A stretch of DNA of 64,000 nt from Bimuria novae-zelandiae CBS 107.79 (lineage: Eukaryota > Ascomycota > Dothideomycetes > Pleosporales > Didymosphaeriaceae): contig ML976713.1 of assembly GCA_010015655.1 (NCBI GenBank), forward strand, positions 268,160 to 332,159. The letters are read 5' to 3'. The stretch's first letter is position 1. Every line of letters starts with the position of its first letter. The notes beneath the pieces are model-generated. The model saw nothing but the letters and a program-made list of their open reading frames with translations. It searched no databases and was not told the DNA's origin. Positions 11,064 through 22,363 of the stretch are shown in pieces. Made by a program: the position numbers and the translations under genes.

Positions 11064-12122
11064 GAGTGTCGGTTTTCGGATGATCTCGAATCCTGTCTTG
11101 ACTGGCCAAGGGTTCTCGTGTCGACGAGCGATTGTTCCTGTTACAAATAGAGGACTAGGTGCTTATCTAGGATTTACTTAACCTAAATACGAGAGAATTT
11201 TTATCCTAGCTTACTATAGTAGTAGATAAAGATAATTCTTTATAGGCTAAGCGTAATAAATAACTAATTAGTTAAAAGTAGGCTATCCATTTTATTAAGC
11301 GTTAGTTAGACCTTATAATAAAGTTTAATTAAAAGTACGATTATAAACGAACCCTTTATGTAAGGGGGTTCGAATGCGCTGAAGATGATACTAGGAACGC
11401 CCTTAATTAATGGTGTTGGATTTTGGACAGGTTCAGGGAAACTCGACGCAGAGGATTATTTGGGAGATAGTGGAGGTGGAGCTGAGGGACCGGGCGACAT
11501 ATGAGATCGACGGGGTGCCGGCGCCGGTTATGCGTTGAATATTCCCAGCGTCAAGCGCTCTTTTGAAAATTATCATACAGACGGATTCATGAAATCGGTA
11601 CCTTTGTAAACATAACGCACAGTCGTAGCTGCTTTTTCACGGCTGTTTCCTAGTTCAGACTAGCGTCATCTGCGTACATTGTGTATCCATTCATGAGTCT
11701 ACACCGCGTAACGCCATCTGCGCATTGTGACCACGTTTAACGATTGGCAGTTAGATCTCGACAGCTATGCCATACAATTGAGGCTTTCGGTGATGTGCCT
11801 GCCGAAAATAAGGTGGCAGTGTTGAGAGCAAAGCGTAAAGCTATCTCAAATGCAGGGTAGTGAAGAAGAGCTGAGAACCAACGAAGAGCGCTGAAAAGTT
11901 ATACACCCTCTACGGAGCAATAGACTGCAGATAAATCATGAGTTTAGGAATTCCTGAATGGTGCCCTAGAACAGGCAGTTCTTGAAGATTGCCGATGAAC
12001 TTCGATACATTGGTAGAGTTCCCTCGGCTCTGCAATCTCGGTGTTGATTGCAACTATATCGTTACAGATGCTTGGTAGCTTGACTCTTACGTCAAGCTGA
12101 AAGTTGGACGTTGTATTACATA

Positions 12123-12171
12123 ACCTGGGTAACACGCTGGCTATTTACTCTAGTCCTTATGGTCATCTTTT
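12123..12171 (+). repeat. Dispersed short repeat, copy 1
   Basis: About 49 bp containing AACACGCTGGCT and CTAGTCCTTAT. A closely similar copy lies at 14845-14893, so the pair flanks the TLC-domain gene. It may be a fragment of a transposon end; the family is not identified. Confidence 0.65.
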
Positions 12172-12590
12172 AATGAAGTGACTGCCGAGGTATGAGCTGG
12201 GGACAGGAATACATACATAGGCTCGAGTGTATGGGCAGGAGTCCGCGGTGCCTGACCCTTGCTCATGCCGTCGTCTAAAGATCTAATCGTGATTCAGGCT
12301 TTCCGGGCGTAGCTTCAGGGGCTCAGTTATACGTCGCATCGTCGCGTACTCCAGATGGATGGGCAAATCGGTGCAGGAGCGGCACCCGCGCCCTCCGACC
12401 ACCACGAGGGCAAATACGGACGTAAGAACAAAGCTTCCGGATGAATCGGACGATGGCCAATCTTAAATTCTACTTGAAATGGGCTCAAGAACAGTTATGT
12501 TTTTATCGCAGCCAATTTCTGAGAGCCCCGCATCCAATCACCAGTCGCACCTTCTCTCTTGGCACTCCCTCCTTTCCTCCCTAGCCCGAA

Positions 12591-14215
12591 ATGCTCACCT
12601 CCGCTTCCGCCGCACCTAGCGATTCGCATTCTCCTCTCCCACCTGAATTCGTGCGTATCAAGATGGTTTCCGGCGACGTTGAGCCCTTTCCGCCGCTGCA
12701 GACGGACCACCTGTCCAAGGACAAGAGAGGGAATGGCAAGAATGGAACCGTGCGGCGGCGGAAGAGCAGCGGACTGGGCGCTGAGTTGCCGGGGGATACC
12801 AGCGTGCCTGCGTTTGCGACGCTAGGGAGCCCACCGGCGACCCCAACAGAGCCGACTGTACGTGTCTAAATCCCAACAGAGAAGCATTGGGGCGCTGACA
12901 GAGCACAGCGCGAGAAATCTGGCCGCCGCTCGAAGCGCCGCTCTGTGTGGCGCGCACTCTCCAAATACAAACGCATCTGTATGCGGCACACCTGGGTCTT
13001 CCCTCTCACGCTGGTCGTCATCATCCTCTCCCTCTACCTCGTCAAGCCGTCGCCTAAGAACCCTATATCCGCCGCTCTGTTCCTCTCCTACCCGCTTCCG
13101 CGAGCGCCCGGCTCAGACCCCGCCGAACCCATCCAGTATGGCAAAGGCGCACGCGACTTCGCCTTCGTCGGCTTCTATACTATAGTCTTCTCTTTCACGC
13201 GCGAATTCCTCATGCAGCGCTTCATCCGACCCATTGCGATTCGCTGCGGCATCAAGAATCGCGCCAAGCAGGCCAGGTTCATGGAGCAGTTCTACACGGC
13301 CATGTACTTCGCCGTATACGGACCATTCGGCTTATACGTTATGAGCAGGACGCCTATCTGGTACTTCAATACTACGGCCATGTACGAGGGATTTCCGCAC
13401 AAGACGCACGAGGCCATCTTCAAAGCATATTATCTGTTGCAGGCGAGCTACTGGGCGCAACAGATGCTCGTATTACTCTTAGGCCTAGAGAAGCCGCGCA
13501 AGGATTTCAAAGAATTCGTCGCGCATCACATCATCACCCTGACCTTGATTTGGTGCAGTTACCGCTTCCACTTCACATACATGGGTCTCGCCATTTACAT
13601 CACCATGGATATTTCCGATTTCTTCCTTGCCGTAAGCCTCACAATAGACTCCGGTAGTGAACCCTGCTGACACGATGATAGACGTCAAAAATCCTCAACT
13701 ACCTCGATTCGCCTATCACGGGCCCGTACTTCTTCGTCTTCATGTGCGTTTGGGGCTATTTACGCCACTACGTCAACCTGCGCGTCCTCTACTCCATCTT
13801 GACCGAGTTCAAGACCGTCGGTCCTTACGAGCTCAACTGGGAAACGCAGCAGTACAAGTGCTGGATCTCGCAGATCATCACGTTTGCGCTACTTGCTGCT
13901 CTGCAGGCCGTCAACCTGTTCTGGTGGTTCCTGATTTGCCGCATCGCCTACCGCTTCATCCGGTATAGCACCGCCGATGACGATAGGAGCGAGTACGAAG
14001 AGAGTGACACTGAAGAGACGACCGAGAAGAAGGGCGACAAGAAGAGTGCCAAGAAGACTCCTAATGGTAAGGCGAACGGCAACGACGTCGCGAACGGCAC
14101 GCCCAAGGTGTTTCTGAACGGCGAAGAGATCTCGACACCGGACAAACCCACCAGCGGAAGTGACACGGGTAGCATCGGGTCGAGAATACGCGACAGGAAG
14201 AAGACCCAGCAGTAG
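12591..14215 (+). CDS. TLC-domain ceramide synthase (LAG1/LAC1 type)
   Basis: Three exons join in phase 0: 12591-12857, 12909-13631 and 13682-14215, giving 507 residues; the introns are 51 and 50 bp. The N-terminal 90 residues are Ser/Pro-rich and probably cytosolic. Hydrophobic segments follow (for example WVFPLTLVVIILSLYLV), then the TLC domain with the Lag motif: HHIITLTLIWCSYRFHF followed by MDISDFFLATSKILNY, including the HH pair and the acidic DxSD. The C-terminal tail is charged (SDTEETTEKKGDKKSAKK), as in fungal Lag1/Lac1 proteins that end in the ER lumen or cytosol with acidic/basic tails. By family knowledge it N-acylates sphingoid bases with acyl-CoA in the ER membrane. All key motif residues are present and the gene appears functional. 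Confidence 0.93.
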
Positions 14216-14844
14216 AGCGTCTCACGGCAACCGCGGGCGTCGAGTATTGAGACGATGAGACCATGTTTGGATGTGGCATGTTGCATATGTGGAACCGGTT
14301 CTTCCAACCCCTTCATAAATATTGTAAGCTTAGCCTGTTTGTCTTCTTCCTTGATGAGGTTCGCTCGCTCCTGGCTCGGTTTCGGAGACGACCGTTTTGG
14401 ATGAACTTTCTTTCGCTTTGTACTTCGCTTCTGTAGGGCTACTTGGGTATGTAGATATTTAATGACTAAAGATGTTGACGTACAGGTGTTGTCTATCGTG
14501 CTTGCAGTCTGTGTGAAGGAGGCAGGAATGATCGTCCTGTTTTGGAGATGGGAGAGGCGGTGGACTGGACGCCGCTGCATAAGCATGGAGTAGTTATGAA
14601 TTAGCCGGGATAGCAGCGCGCGGATGCACTCAGCCCTCGTTCCATTCGCACAATCCCCCAATAGACCCTGCAATCTGCGAAACCTTTCATACACAGTTTT
14701 CCGAATCCGCCTGCGGTGTCAATCATTTCATATCGACCCTCTAGCACATGATGGAGACGCAATCTTGAGACAGTGTGCTTTGGGTGAGGTATTTAGGGCA
14801 GCTGGCTCTCGCGTAGAGCCAATGTTGGGTGTTGGATCACGCTT

Positions 14845-14893
14845 CCTGGGATAACACGCTGGCTGTTTATCCTAGTCCTTATAGCCAACTTTT
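14845..14893 (+). repeat. Dispersed short repeat, copy 2
   Basis: Same unit as at 12123-12171: AACACGCTGGCT, then CTAGTCCTTAT, in the same orientation, with several substitutions. Confidence 0.65.
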
Positions 14894-15189
14894 AGCTCTA
14901 CACGAGAGCCTGGTGGTAGGATTATACGGAGGACGACATACATGGTTTCTATGTCAGATGGCTGCGTTACCTTTTATGTTAGACTTGTGCGTAGAGGATG
15001 CTCAGGAGTCAGTCGTTGGGCTTTAGCAGGGAAAGCTTTAGGTATTGGTTTACTGTGGTCATGGAATGGGATGTATATGGATCGCAAGAAAACCCCTTCA
15101 AGTTTGATTCAGTGTTGTGTCCATAAGACACTCAGTGCTTGCTTTCCTCACCGGACGGCGCAACTGCCACGGCTCTGGGCCTTACGCAC

Positions 15190-15690
15190 GAGATGGAGAC
15201 TTGCCAATATCCTAATCGGGCAACCGACCAAACTCCGTTGATTGCAGCAGAAAACCTGTGTATAAAGTGATGGGTGGTCCGTGCAGAGGCTAGCAAATAT
15301 CTTAATTAGGTGAGGGGTGGCCTGTGCAGAGGCTGGCAAACATACTAATCGGGTAGCTAAGTTTGACCCGTCGATTGCTGTAAAAAAGCTGTGTGAAAAA
15401 GGAGGGTAGGAAGGTGAGAGTGTGTCCGCCCACGCGTGAGCTTCTAATGGCCTAATCAGGCAATAGACCTGTTTCCGTTGATTCTAGCAAGAAACCTGTG
15501 CAGAAAATCGATCAGGTGAACAAAATTGCTTTTCTGTTGAGATATTTCATTGGGGCGCTGCCTTGCGCGGCACCACGGACGTACTGTGGGAAATAACCTG
15601 TGGAAAAAAGCGAGGGGTGATCTGTACAGAGAGAGGATGGCAAACATCCTAATCGAGTAGGTACTCAATTTCATCGATCGCAGTAAATTC
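15190..15690 (+). repeat. Degenerate minisatellite-like array
   Basis: A unit containing GGCAAACATCCTAATCGGG, then CCGTTGATTGCAGCAG, AAACCTGTG and a (G)AGGGGTGGTCTGTGCAGAGG-like segment recurs at least five times with unequal spacing, anchored near 15203, 15289, 15337, 15446 and 15640. Copies are diverged and some are partial. No coding potential is evident. Confidence 0.7.
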
Positions 15691-15964
15691 GTGAATAAAA
15701 CACGGGTGTTTCAAACTGCCTACTTGAGTAGCGGTGGCTTGCTTGTGGTGAAAATGGAAGTGGTCTGTGCTTATGGCAGATCGATAAGATCGATCTGATA
15801 AGCTCCGAGTTCGGAGGGGAGGAACCGACTTCGAGGGTACCGCTTACCGGCCTAACCCTCATCTAGCACGAGCCTGTATGCAATCTATCTATACCGCACG
15901 ACAGAGGCACAGCTTGAACAGTGTACAAAACGTCGCGATTTTTTGTTTAGAAGCGTCACCGAGA

Positions 15965-16885
15965 ATGGCCCACCCAGGTACCCTCCACCGTTACGCCAAA
16001 AAGCTCACAGCATTCGAGCACGCTCCGCAACACTCCAGCTCAACGAACAATGCCTCCAACCTCATTCTTTGGATCGGTGGCCTTGGAGACGGCCCCCTCA
16101 GCGTGCATTATCCTACCGCAATCGCGAAGGCACTACCCAGCAACTGGAGCCTCGCGGAGGTACTACTTTCCTCAGCGTACGATGGCTGGGGAACAGGCAG
16201 CCTCGCGCGTGATGCCAAAGAAATCGCGAGCTGCGTCTCCTACTTCAAGGACTTGCGTCACTCTATCAAGATCGTCCTCATGGGCCACTCAACCGGGTCT
16301 CAAGACCTTATGGAATATCTCGTCGGACCCAACTCTGACTCTCATATCCCCGTTGAAGGCGCGATTTTTCAGGCTGGAGTGAGTGATCGCCAGGGCTGGG
16401 CAGCTGTCGTCGCAGACGACGAGGAGCTGAAGAAGAGCTTGAAGGACACGATTGAGTTAGCGAAGAAGTGGGTTGAGCAAGGCGACGGTGATGCAATTTT
16501 GCAGAGGAAGGGGAACAAGATGCTGGAAATGTTTGAGAGTCCTTGCACGGCGTATCGCGCGAATAGCCTCTTGTCCTACGGCGGCGATGATGATTATTTC
16601 AGCACTGATTTCCCGGATGAGGTGTACAAGAATACCTTTGGGAAAATACCGAAGAATACCGCAGTGATGTTTTTGTGGGGAAGCGAAGATCCGTACATTC
16701 CGACGGGAGTGGACAAGTGGAACACACTGAAAAAGTGGGCGGGGTTCGTGAAGGAGGGTGGTGCGAAGGTAGATGAGGCGAATGGTGGTGTGGTTAAAGG
16801 TGCGACGCATAATCTGAATGGTGATCCGGAGGATGTAGTGCAAGATCTAGTCCAAAGGGTGGTGAGATTTGTTGAGGGCATATAG
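15965..16885 (+). CDS. DUF1749 alpha/beta hydrolase, SidJ-like
   Basis: Single-exon frame of 306 residues from the ATG at 15965, chosen because MAHPGTLHRYAKKLTAFEH is the usual family start and it sits in a good context (A at -3, G at +4). An in-frame ATG at 15878 would add 29 residues of no obvious family character. Motifs are NLILWIGGLGDGPLSVHYP near the N-terminus, the nucleophile elbow LMGHSTGSQDLM, an aspartate loop FLWGSEDPYIPTGVD and a late histidine GATHNLNGDPEDV, which together complete a Ser-Asp-His triad. The DUF1749 family includes Aspergillus SidJ, an esterase that hydrolyses fusarinine-type siderophores inside the cell; that substrate is only inferred here, and no siderophore genes lie nearby. 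Length and motifs indicate an intact gene. Confidence 0.85.
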   Translation: MAHPGTLHRYAKKLTAFEHAPQHSSSTNNASNLILWIGGLGDGPLSVHYPTAIAKALPSNWSLAEVLLSSAYDGWGTGSLARDAKEIASCVSYFKDLRHSIKIVLMGHSTGSQDLMEYLVGPNSDSHIPVEGAIFQAGVSDRQGWAAVVADDEELKKSLKDTIELAKKWVEQGDGDAILQRKGNKMLEMFESPCTAYRANSLLSYGGDDDYFSTDFPDEVYKNTFGKIPKNTAVMFLWGSEDPYIPTGVDKWNTLKKWAGFVKEGGAKVDEANGGVVKGATHNLNGDPEDVVQDLVQRVVRFVEGI

Positions 16886-17133
16886 ATCGTAGTGTTGCTA
16901 TAGTCCGGCCGTGCGAGGCTCAAAACTAAAGCATAACTCTGAGGAGTCTGATGGGTGGCGTACGTGGCGCAAGTCAGACATTGCAAGGACTTCGATGGCG
17001 TAGCCGGGTAAAGAGATAGACAGACGATTTGGGGCGCGGACGCGGCACAGCAATATGGTACATGCTTATGTATGATCGTCGGATCTTGACATGCGGTGCA
17101 CTGCGCATTGAAATAGATTCTATGTAATTTCAG

Positions 17134-18824
17134 ATGATGCTAACAAACTTAATCCTCGCCTCCCTCCTTCTCCTTCTCATCTACCTCCTCACCAGAAACA
17201 AACCCCTAGAGCGATGGCGTTTCCTCATCAACGGACGCCGCATGCTCATCGACCTCTGTTCAATAGTCCTCCTTCCCTATCCACACAAATCGCCCTGCAT
17301 GACTGACACGCTCTCAATACAAAGACACTCCCTTCTCCATCAACATACCCAGCAACCGCCTCCACATCGACTCCACCACCGCTCACTGGAAAGATTTCAC
17401 CAACTCTAGTCTGAACCACCTTTCCAGCCATGCGTGGTCAAAGCAGCACTTCCAGCCCCATTGGGCGTTGGGTATGAGTAGGCGGATCAGAGAGATGTGG
17501 ATGGGATGCCTGTTATTAGAGCTATTAGGACGATGACAAATTAGTGGGGTGGTTTGAAACCGAAGTATATGAAGATCATGGAAGAGGAGGTTAGTGAGGC
17601 TTTGAGAGCGGGAGATCGAGGGAAAGGTAATGTTATCGGGTGCTGGCTAGGGTATTGAGCTAATCGATCGTAGGCTCGAGTAGGATTGCGCCGTTGGAGA
17701 CGGTTCTGCAGTTTTCGTCGCGGATGAATATTTTTATGATATTTGGCGAGCATACAGGTGCGTATATGTCCGTGTCTGATGGAAAGATGGTGTTTTGACG
17801 GGTGCTAGCGAATAATCTGGAGTTTGTCGATCGCGGATTGAAATATATTAATGAAGCGACACTGGTATCAGAAGCAGCGAGAAGCTTCCCGGTTTTCCTT
17901 GTGCCGTAAGTGTAGACACAATGTTGTGGCTTAGGAACTGACGGATGGAAGACTTTTCGCGCGGCTGATTTGTGGTCGCAACCAGAACCGGGAGTATGTC
18001 TTGCGCGTGGTTGAATCCGAAGTGAAACGGTACCGTTCGAAAGGCTAGTCCACTGAAAAGCCGGTCAGTATGCATGTGATATGGTCGCCTCGACTCTAAT
18101 CGCTATTAGTCCTCCATCCTCGAAGGACTTGTTCAGCATCTACCCTCAGCCACGAACACCCGCATAGAACACGATATGAACACGCCTTTCGTGTCGTCCA
18201 TCACAGCCACCGCAATTGTATATCTGCACTCATACACAACGAAAATTTTGCGTGACTGGCTGCGTACAGCGTGCAACCCACCTCCTCCAAGACATCCACA
18301 CGCGGCCCTTTCTCCTACCAGCCCTCCGCACCGAGCTTTCAACCGCTTTGTCCGACTCCACTGCGGATTTTTCCAGCGCCAAATTCCCACTCCTGGAGTC
18401 ACTGTTCGTAGAGTCCATGCGCGTTCACTGCTTCCTCTCCACAGTAATCCACCACGTATCCCTCAAGCTCTTCATTTTCCACGACGGCTACACCGTGCCT
18501 AAGGGCGAGATCGTTGAGTTCTTCCAGTACCGCACAATGCACGATGAAACGCTGTACTCAGAGCCAGGTACCTTTGATGCGAACAGACATGTGGAAAATG
18601 GGCGCAAGGCCACGGAGGTTGGGCGCGAGTGGCCGTTTTGGGGGAATGCGAAGATGGCGTGTCCAGGGAGATTTCATGTTAGTAATGTGGTAAACTTGAT
18701 CGCAATTTACTTTGTTATGAAATATGATTGAGAGATTGGGGATGAGAAGGCGATGAACTTCCATTTTAGGAATGTTGAGGTGCCGAGACCGGGGGCGAAG
18801 GCTATTGTGAGGAAGAGGGAGTGA
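17134..18824 (+). pseudogene. Cytochrome P450 pseudogene
   Basis: P450 segments appear in the right order but in different frames. From 17134 there is an N-terminal membrane anchor (ILASLLLLLIYLL). An adjacent frame from about 17322 reads TPFSIN...SNRLHIDST. SSRMNIFMIFGEH lies near 17720 and SFPVFLVP near 17885. An I-helix-like region follows near 18190, then ESMR (the ExxR helix) near 18405, GYTVPKGEIVEFFQYRTMHDE near 18490, and the heme loop WGNAKMACPGRF near 18645. Several GT..AG introns are still recognisable. Breaks include frameshifts near 17320 and 18265, a TAG after YRSKG near 18046 and a TGA at 18729-18731 before the usual C-terminal tail, which continues in frame to the stop at 18822-18824. 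The heme loop also lacks the consensus Phe and one Gly. The subfamily is not assignable. Confidence 0.85.
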
Positions 18825-18910
18825 GGCGTGCCGAGTGCGTGAGGCCAGAGCTCATGTACGGTGGCTCCGCTCACTAGAGTATTTTAGGTTGATAGAGTAG
18901 GCCAACGGTA

Positions 18911-20563
18911 TTAGCGCATTGGGGCCATCCTTGCTCTGCTTTTTAAAGGAGCTCGCGGGACCCTCTTGCCCTTATTCTTGGAGGTTGGTGCGATCCTAAC
19001 TGACATCTGTCGGTGCGTGTCTTTGCTGGACGGAGTATTTGATAGCCCGTACCCTACCAGCAAGATCTTCAGTATTGCATCCTGAGTGCGCTCTCGTAAA
19101 GTCTGTGATATGCCAAACAAGAGTTGGCGACAGTCCTCCATTGACTCGGACGCGATAGCATTGACATCCACGACGATGTATGCCAGCTTGAAAAGGGCGA
19201 GATTGGCCACGAGCATAGAAGTCTACTCTTCTATCGAATTGGCCGCATCGAAAGCTCGGATTCACGAGGATAAGCCGATGTCCGTGTGCTGGGATGGGGC
19301 TTTGCTTAGAGACTGGGCAATCAAGCTCTTTATGACTTCAAAGATGTTGTACTTTTTAATTCCTGTGGACTTCTGTGGAATGATCCAGAACATAGAGGTG
19401 TGCGATTGAAGTAGTTGTTCGATCACGCCGACAAAGAAGTCGTGGATGTTGAGTCGGTCCCGGAACGTTGCCGTCAGTGATGGAAGAAGATGAAGTCGAT
19501 CGGTCCCATGTTAAGGGTTGTTGCGAATTCCAAAATGGTGCACATTTGCCCGAGGTTACTCGATGCACTCTACGCAGCAAAAAAGCATACTCGTAAGCCA
19601 CTTTATGATCGATGGTGCATTTAGTGGAAACAAAGGAGAGGGCTTGATCGAATTGTACTTCTGAAAGTTGATGGCGAATGTCCACCTGGGTAGTCTGGAT
19701 ATCTTGCTTCATCACGAACAACTCTTGTAAAAGTGTCAGTTCGGATAAGGCTTGTCTCGTCCTGAGCTGTTGGGTGAGAGCCATCACATCGGACATTTGC
19801 ATGCTGAAAGCTCTCAAATCACCCTTGGCATAGTTTTGCTGTGCAAGCGTATTGAGCTGGTGCTGTATTTCGTCCAATTGATTCTGTACACTCGCCCGAA
19901 AGTCTTGCTGCACATGTTTCTCGTTGCGCATCTCTTCGTGCATATCTCTTTGCTCAGCTTGGCTTCCCACTGTTGCAAGGTCCGTCACTTTAACGAGGGT
20001 CTTGTTGATGTCTTCGATTACGTCCTGGTACCTTAACGCCGCAGGTCTGGTGACGGACTGGACAGCCCTCGAAAATGAGCTAGATGTATACCAGTCTAAT
20101 GCTAGGCATAAAAAAGTCATGATGTGGCAGTTCAGTGTCACGATGGTGTCCTTCATCTTCTCTGTTGGGTACAATGATTCGGCGAGCTCGATCCGTAATA
20201 GAGCTTCCCCGACTCCACTAAGTGCACTGACAATGGTAGACCCAAGCCGCTCATGCTCGAGAACAGTCTACATCTGTGTAAAAATCTATTTAATCGACCA
20301 ATAAGGATGCTTACCCCAAAAACCAATTTCAGCGAGCCCCACGCCAAAGATACGTACTCTGGATGGTGCTGAACCATCACATCCAACACTTTTCCATAAT
20401 ATGCGACCCGCTTTGAGAACGATGTGATGAGTTGAAATGTCTTTGAGTCACCTTTCTCGTTGTCGTAGCGACGCTGAGCTCTGACAACTTCGTCGACGAC
20501 ATCTTGTAGCCTTGTTGCCCTAAGATCATCGATCCATAATTGTTTCGTAGATTGAGATGCCAA
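18911..20563 (-). pseudogene. DUF7708-type fungal gene, frameshifted
   Basis: Exon 1 (20563-20315) and exon 2 (from 20267) join over a 47 bp intron with an ATGTAG acceptor. The N-terminal domain reads YYGKVLDVMVQHHPEYVSL, AWGSLKLVFG, then VLEHERLGSTI and ESLYPTEKMKD. This matches the DUF7708 domain found at the N-terminus of fungal NACHT/STAND-like proteins and of shorter relatives. A coiled-coil-like stretch follows. Near 19471 the frame shifts by one base. After it ATFRDRLNIHDFFVGVIEQL, YIVVDVNAIASESMED and ILKILLVGYG continue the family pattern to 18911, broken by a TGA and a TAG near 19265 and 19225. I infer inactivation. The function of this family is poorly defined; a role in nonself recognition is only suggested by its architecture in relatives. 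Confidence 0.7.
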
Positions 20564-21314
20564 CTTCTTTTTGAAGTTACGCTCTTCTCAAACGTGGATT
20601 GAGCTCCAGCAGCGGTGCTACATTGATGAGGCTGTTAGTCCCATCTCCGAGGCAGTGGATTCAGTAGCTCACGGAAATCGGTACCATGATGACGTCATGG
20701 CAGAGACACCAGCTACCAATTTACCAGACGAACTGCCACATCTATATGCTATGCTTTTAGACGATGAAGGATCGAGATGTTGATACCATAGGTATCGTAC
20801 AAGAGCATGCGACGCAGTGGAGTCTCGAACACAGCCGACTTGCGGGAAGCTGAAAGGTGGTCACTGTATTACTCATCCGATTTACCAGGGTCCTTGTGGC
20901 CTACTTTCTTCCTTACACGATGAAGTCGACTTCGTGTCCCTCCAATCGGCTTTCGCAACAGCCCGTGCAAAATAGGGGCGTTCACTCAGCCTCACGCAAA
21001 GCAGAATGGTTGCCGCCCATCTTCAGCCTGGCCCGCCGTGTGCGATCCATTCTACACATTCCCGCCTTTGACATTTGTCGCAGTAAAATTGCGTTGTATT
21101 GAAGTGTTGTGTTGTCTGTGTTGTGTTCCTGCTGCGCTCTCCACGGGCCAGCAGTGGGGTCTATTTACATGACGTATCTCATAATACTGTTGAGGTAAGA
21201 GGTGCTTGGTAGGGTGAGGAAGCAGTGTTAGACCACCCTCACGTGGCACACGTAACCCACTTTCCTCATAAACCGTCACAATATTACTATCGAGAAGGGG
21301 ATTGCATCGCCAGG
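20564..21314. other. Divergent intergenic region
   Basis: Spacer between the DUF7708 pseudogene (leftward) and the AAA ATPase pseudogene (rightward). No supported gene. It may hold a bidirectional promoter, but I see no specific sites beyond a TGACGTCA palindrome at about 20691-20698. Confidence 0.4.
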
Positions 21315-22199
21315 ATGTATTCCAACCCAATGAAATTAGCTATGAAAGATAAGAATTACTATGCTTCATACGATCAATCGACATCGCAAGAGGTGGCGAT
21401 GATAAGGCGGCGAATCTTGCAGCAGCAGCACCAGTCGCAGCAGAGGCGTCGGTCATGGGGTACAATCGATGTCGATGATTCACTTGCTCCATATGCTACT
21501 CAGATACTGCCTGGGCCTCTCACCGCCACATGATAGCCCCCCACCTCAAGAGGCACAGGTGCCTGAACGCGCAACCATATCGGATGACAGATCTGTCGGG
21601 CCGAATCTCGAAGTGCAGAACTTGGCAGCGCTCAAAGACCAAACCGCTTCCCGGGAGCCAATTGAATCCTTGCCTCGCGAGGGGACCAAAGGGGAATCAC
21701 CGTCGAACCAGTCAGTTCTCAATTTTACAGATCTTATGATGGTAACAGGAGAAGCTTCTTTGAGACATGCGCAGTCACAACAGCGATTTGGTCAACTGGT
21801 TTTCGAAAAAGAAATCACTGGCCAAGGCATTGATAGACCAGATTGATGACGGTTTGATCGGAACGGATTTCTCAGTAAGCCGACAATATCTGCGTCCGCA
21901 ATTAGCGTCGAAACATGATTGGGTGGAAGACATTGAACAAGTCGACTCAGGCAGTAAACTGCAAGCAAACATTGAAACGCTTTAACATGGAATAACAGAC
22001 ATGCAGGCAGAACTGCGCGAGCTTGAGGTTCAGTAACGCATGCATGTTAACAAGCAATTCCAAATCCTCTATAGGATTGGAGATGAATCCTACTTCGATC
22101 AACCTGAATACACCCAAGGAAATAGGTCCATTGTTTCACGCATTCCGGTCAAGAATCTTGATTTGTTCTTGGAAAGAAACAAGAGTGTCGTTTTCATAG
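21315..22199 (+). pseudogene. 5' part of disrupted AAA ATPase gene
   Basis: The last segment, from about 22037 to 22199, reads QFQILYRIGDESYFDQPEY, then IPVKNLDLFLERN and KSVVFI. It continues across the copia insertion into VYRDFDD at 27464, which identifies it as the upstream part of the ATPase. Before that the frame is broken: two TAA codons (21983-21985 and about 22034), and a change of frame around 21770 between two overlapping pieces rich in Gln, Glu and Lys. The true start is uncertain; I give the ATG at 21315 as the most upstream plausible one. The first 250 codons look low-complexity with a Gln-rich run (RRRILQQQHQSQQRRR). Bases 22195-22199 (CATAG) are the target site duplicated by the insertion. 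Confidence 0.7.
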
Positions 22200-22363
22200 T
22201 GTAACGGTATTCGGATTGTTCATTGTTGCCTATGCTAGCTCATTGCTGCCTACACTCATTTACTGCTGCCTAGCCTACCTAGCAGTATATATCTTAGCTA
22301 CTACACACATACAATCAAATCAGTGTTTTTCCCGACTTTCGCTTTGCAGCAACAACCGCTACA
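22200..22363 (+). repeat. 5' LTR of copia 1
   Basis: 164 bp, TGTAACGG to CCGCTACA. It differs from the 3' LTR by nine transitions, all in the first 49 bp; the rest is identical. At all nine sites this copy has the C or G. Confidence 0.95.

Larger units (their letters stand above)
10530..12590. other. AT-rich intergenic block with decayed sequence
   Basis: From about 10530 to 11400 the sequence is AT-rich with TA-dense, CA/TG-poor patches resembling RIP-mutated transposon debris. From 11400 to 12590 composition is more normal. I see no complete gene in it. The region holds a 49-bp-period duplication and one copy of a dispersed short repeat, listed separately. Confidence 0.5.
14216..15964. other. 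Intergenic region with repeats
   Basis: No supported gene. The interval carries the second copy of the dispersed 49 bp repeat and, near the end, a degenerate minisatellite; both are listed separately. A minus-strand frame at 13948-14694 overlaps the TLC gene's 3' end and has no recognisable motif. Confidence 0.5.

Noticed and set aside
11350..11390. tRNA-like GGTTCGAAT box
   Set aside because: The flanking bases do not form a T stem and no anticodon or acceptor arm could be paired.
15190..15690. CRISPR-like array
   Set aside because: Units are diverged, unequally spaced and lack constant repeats with unique spacers, and the host is a eukaryote.
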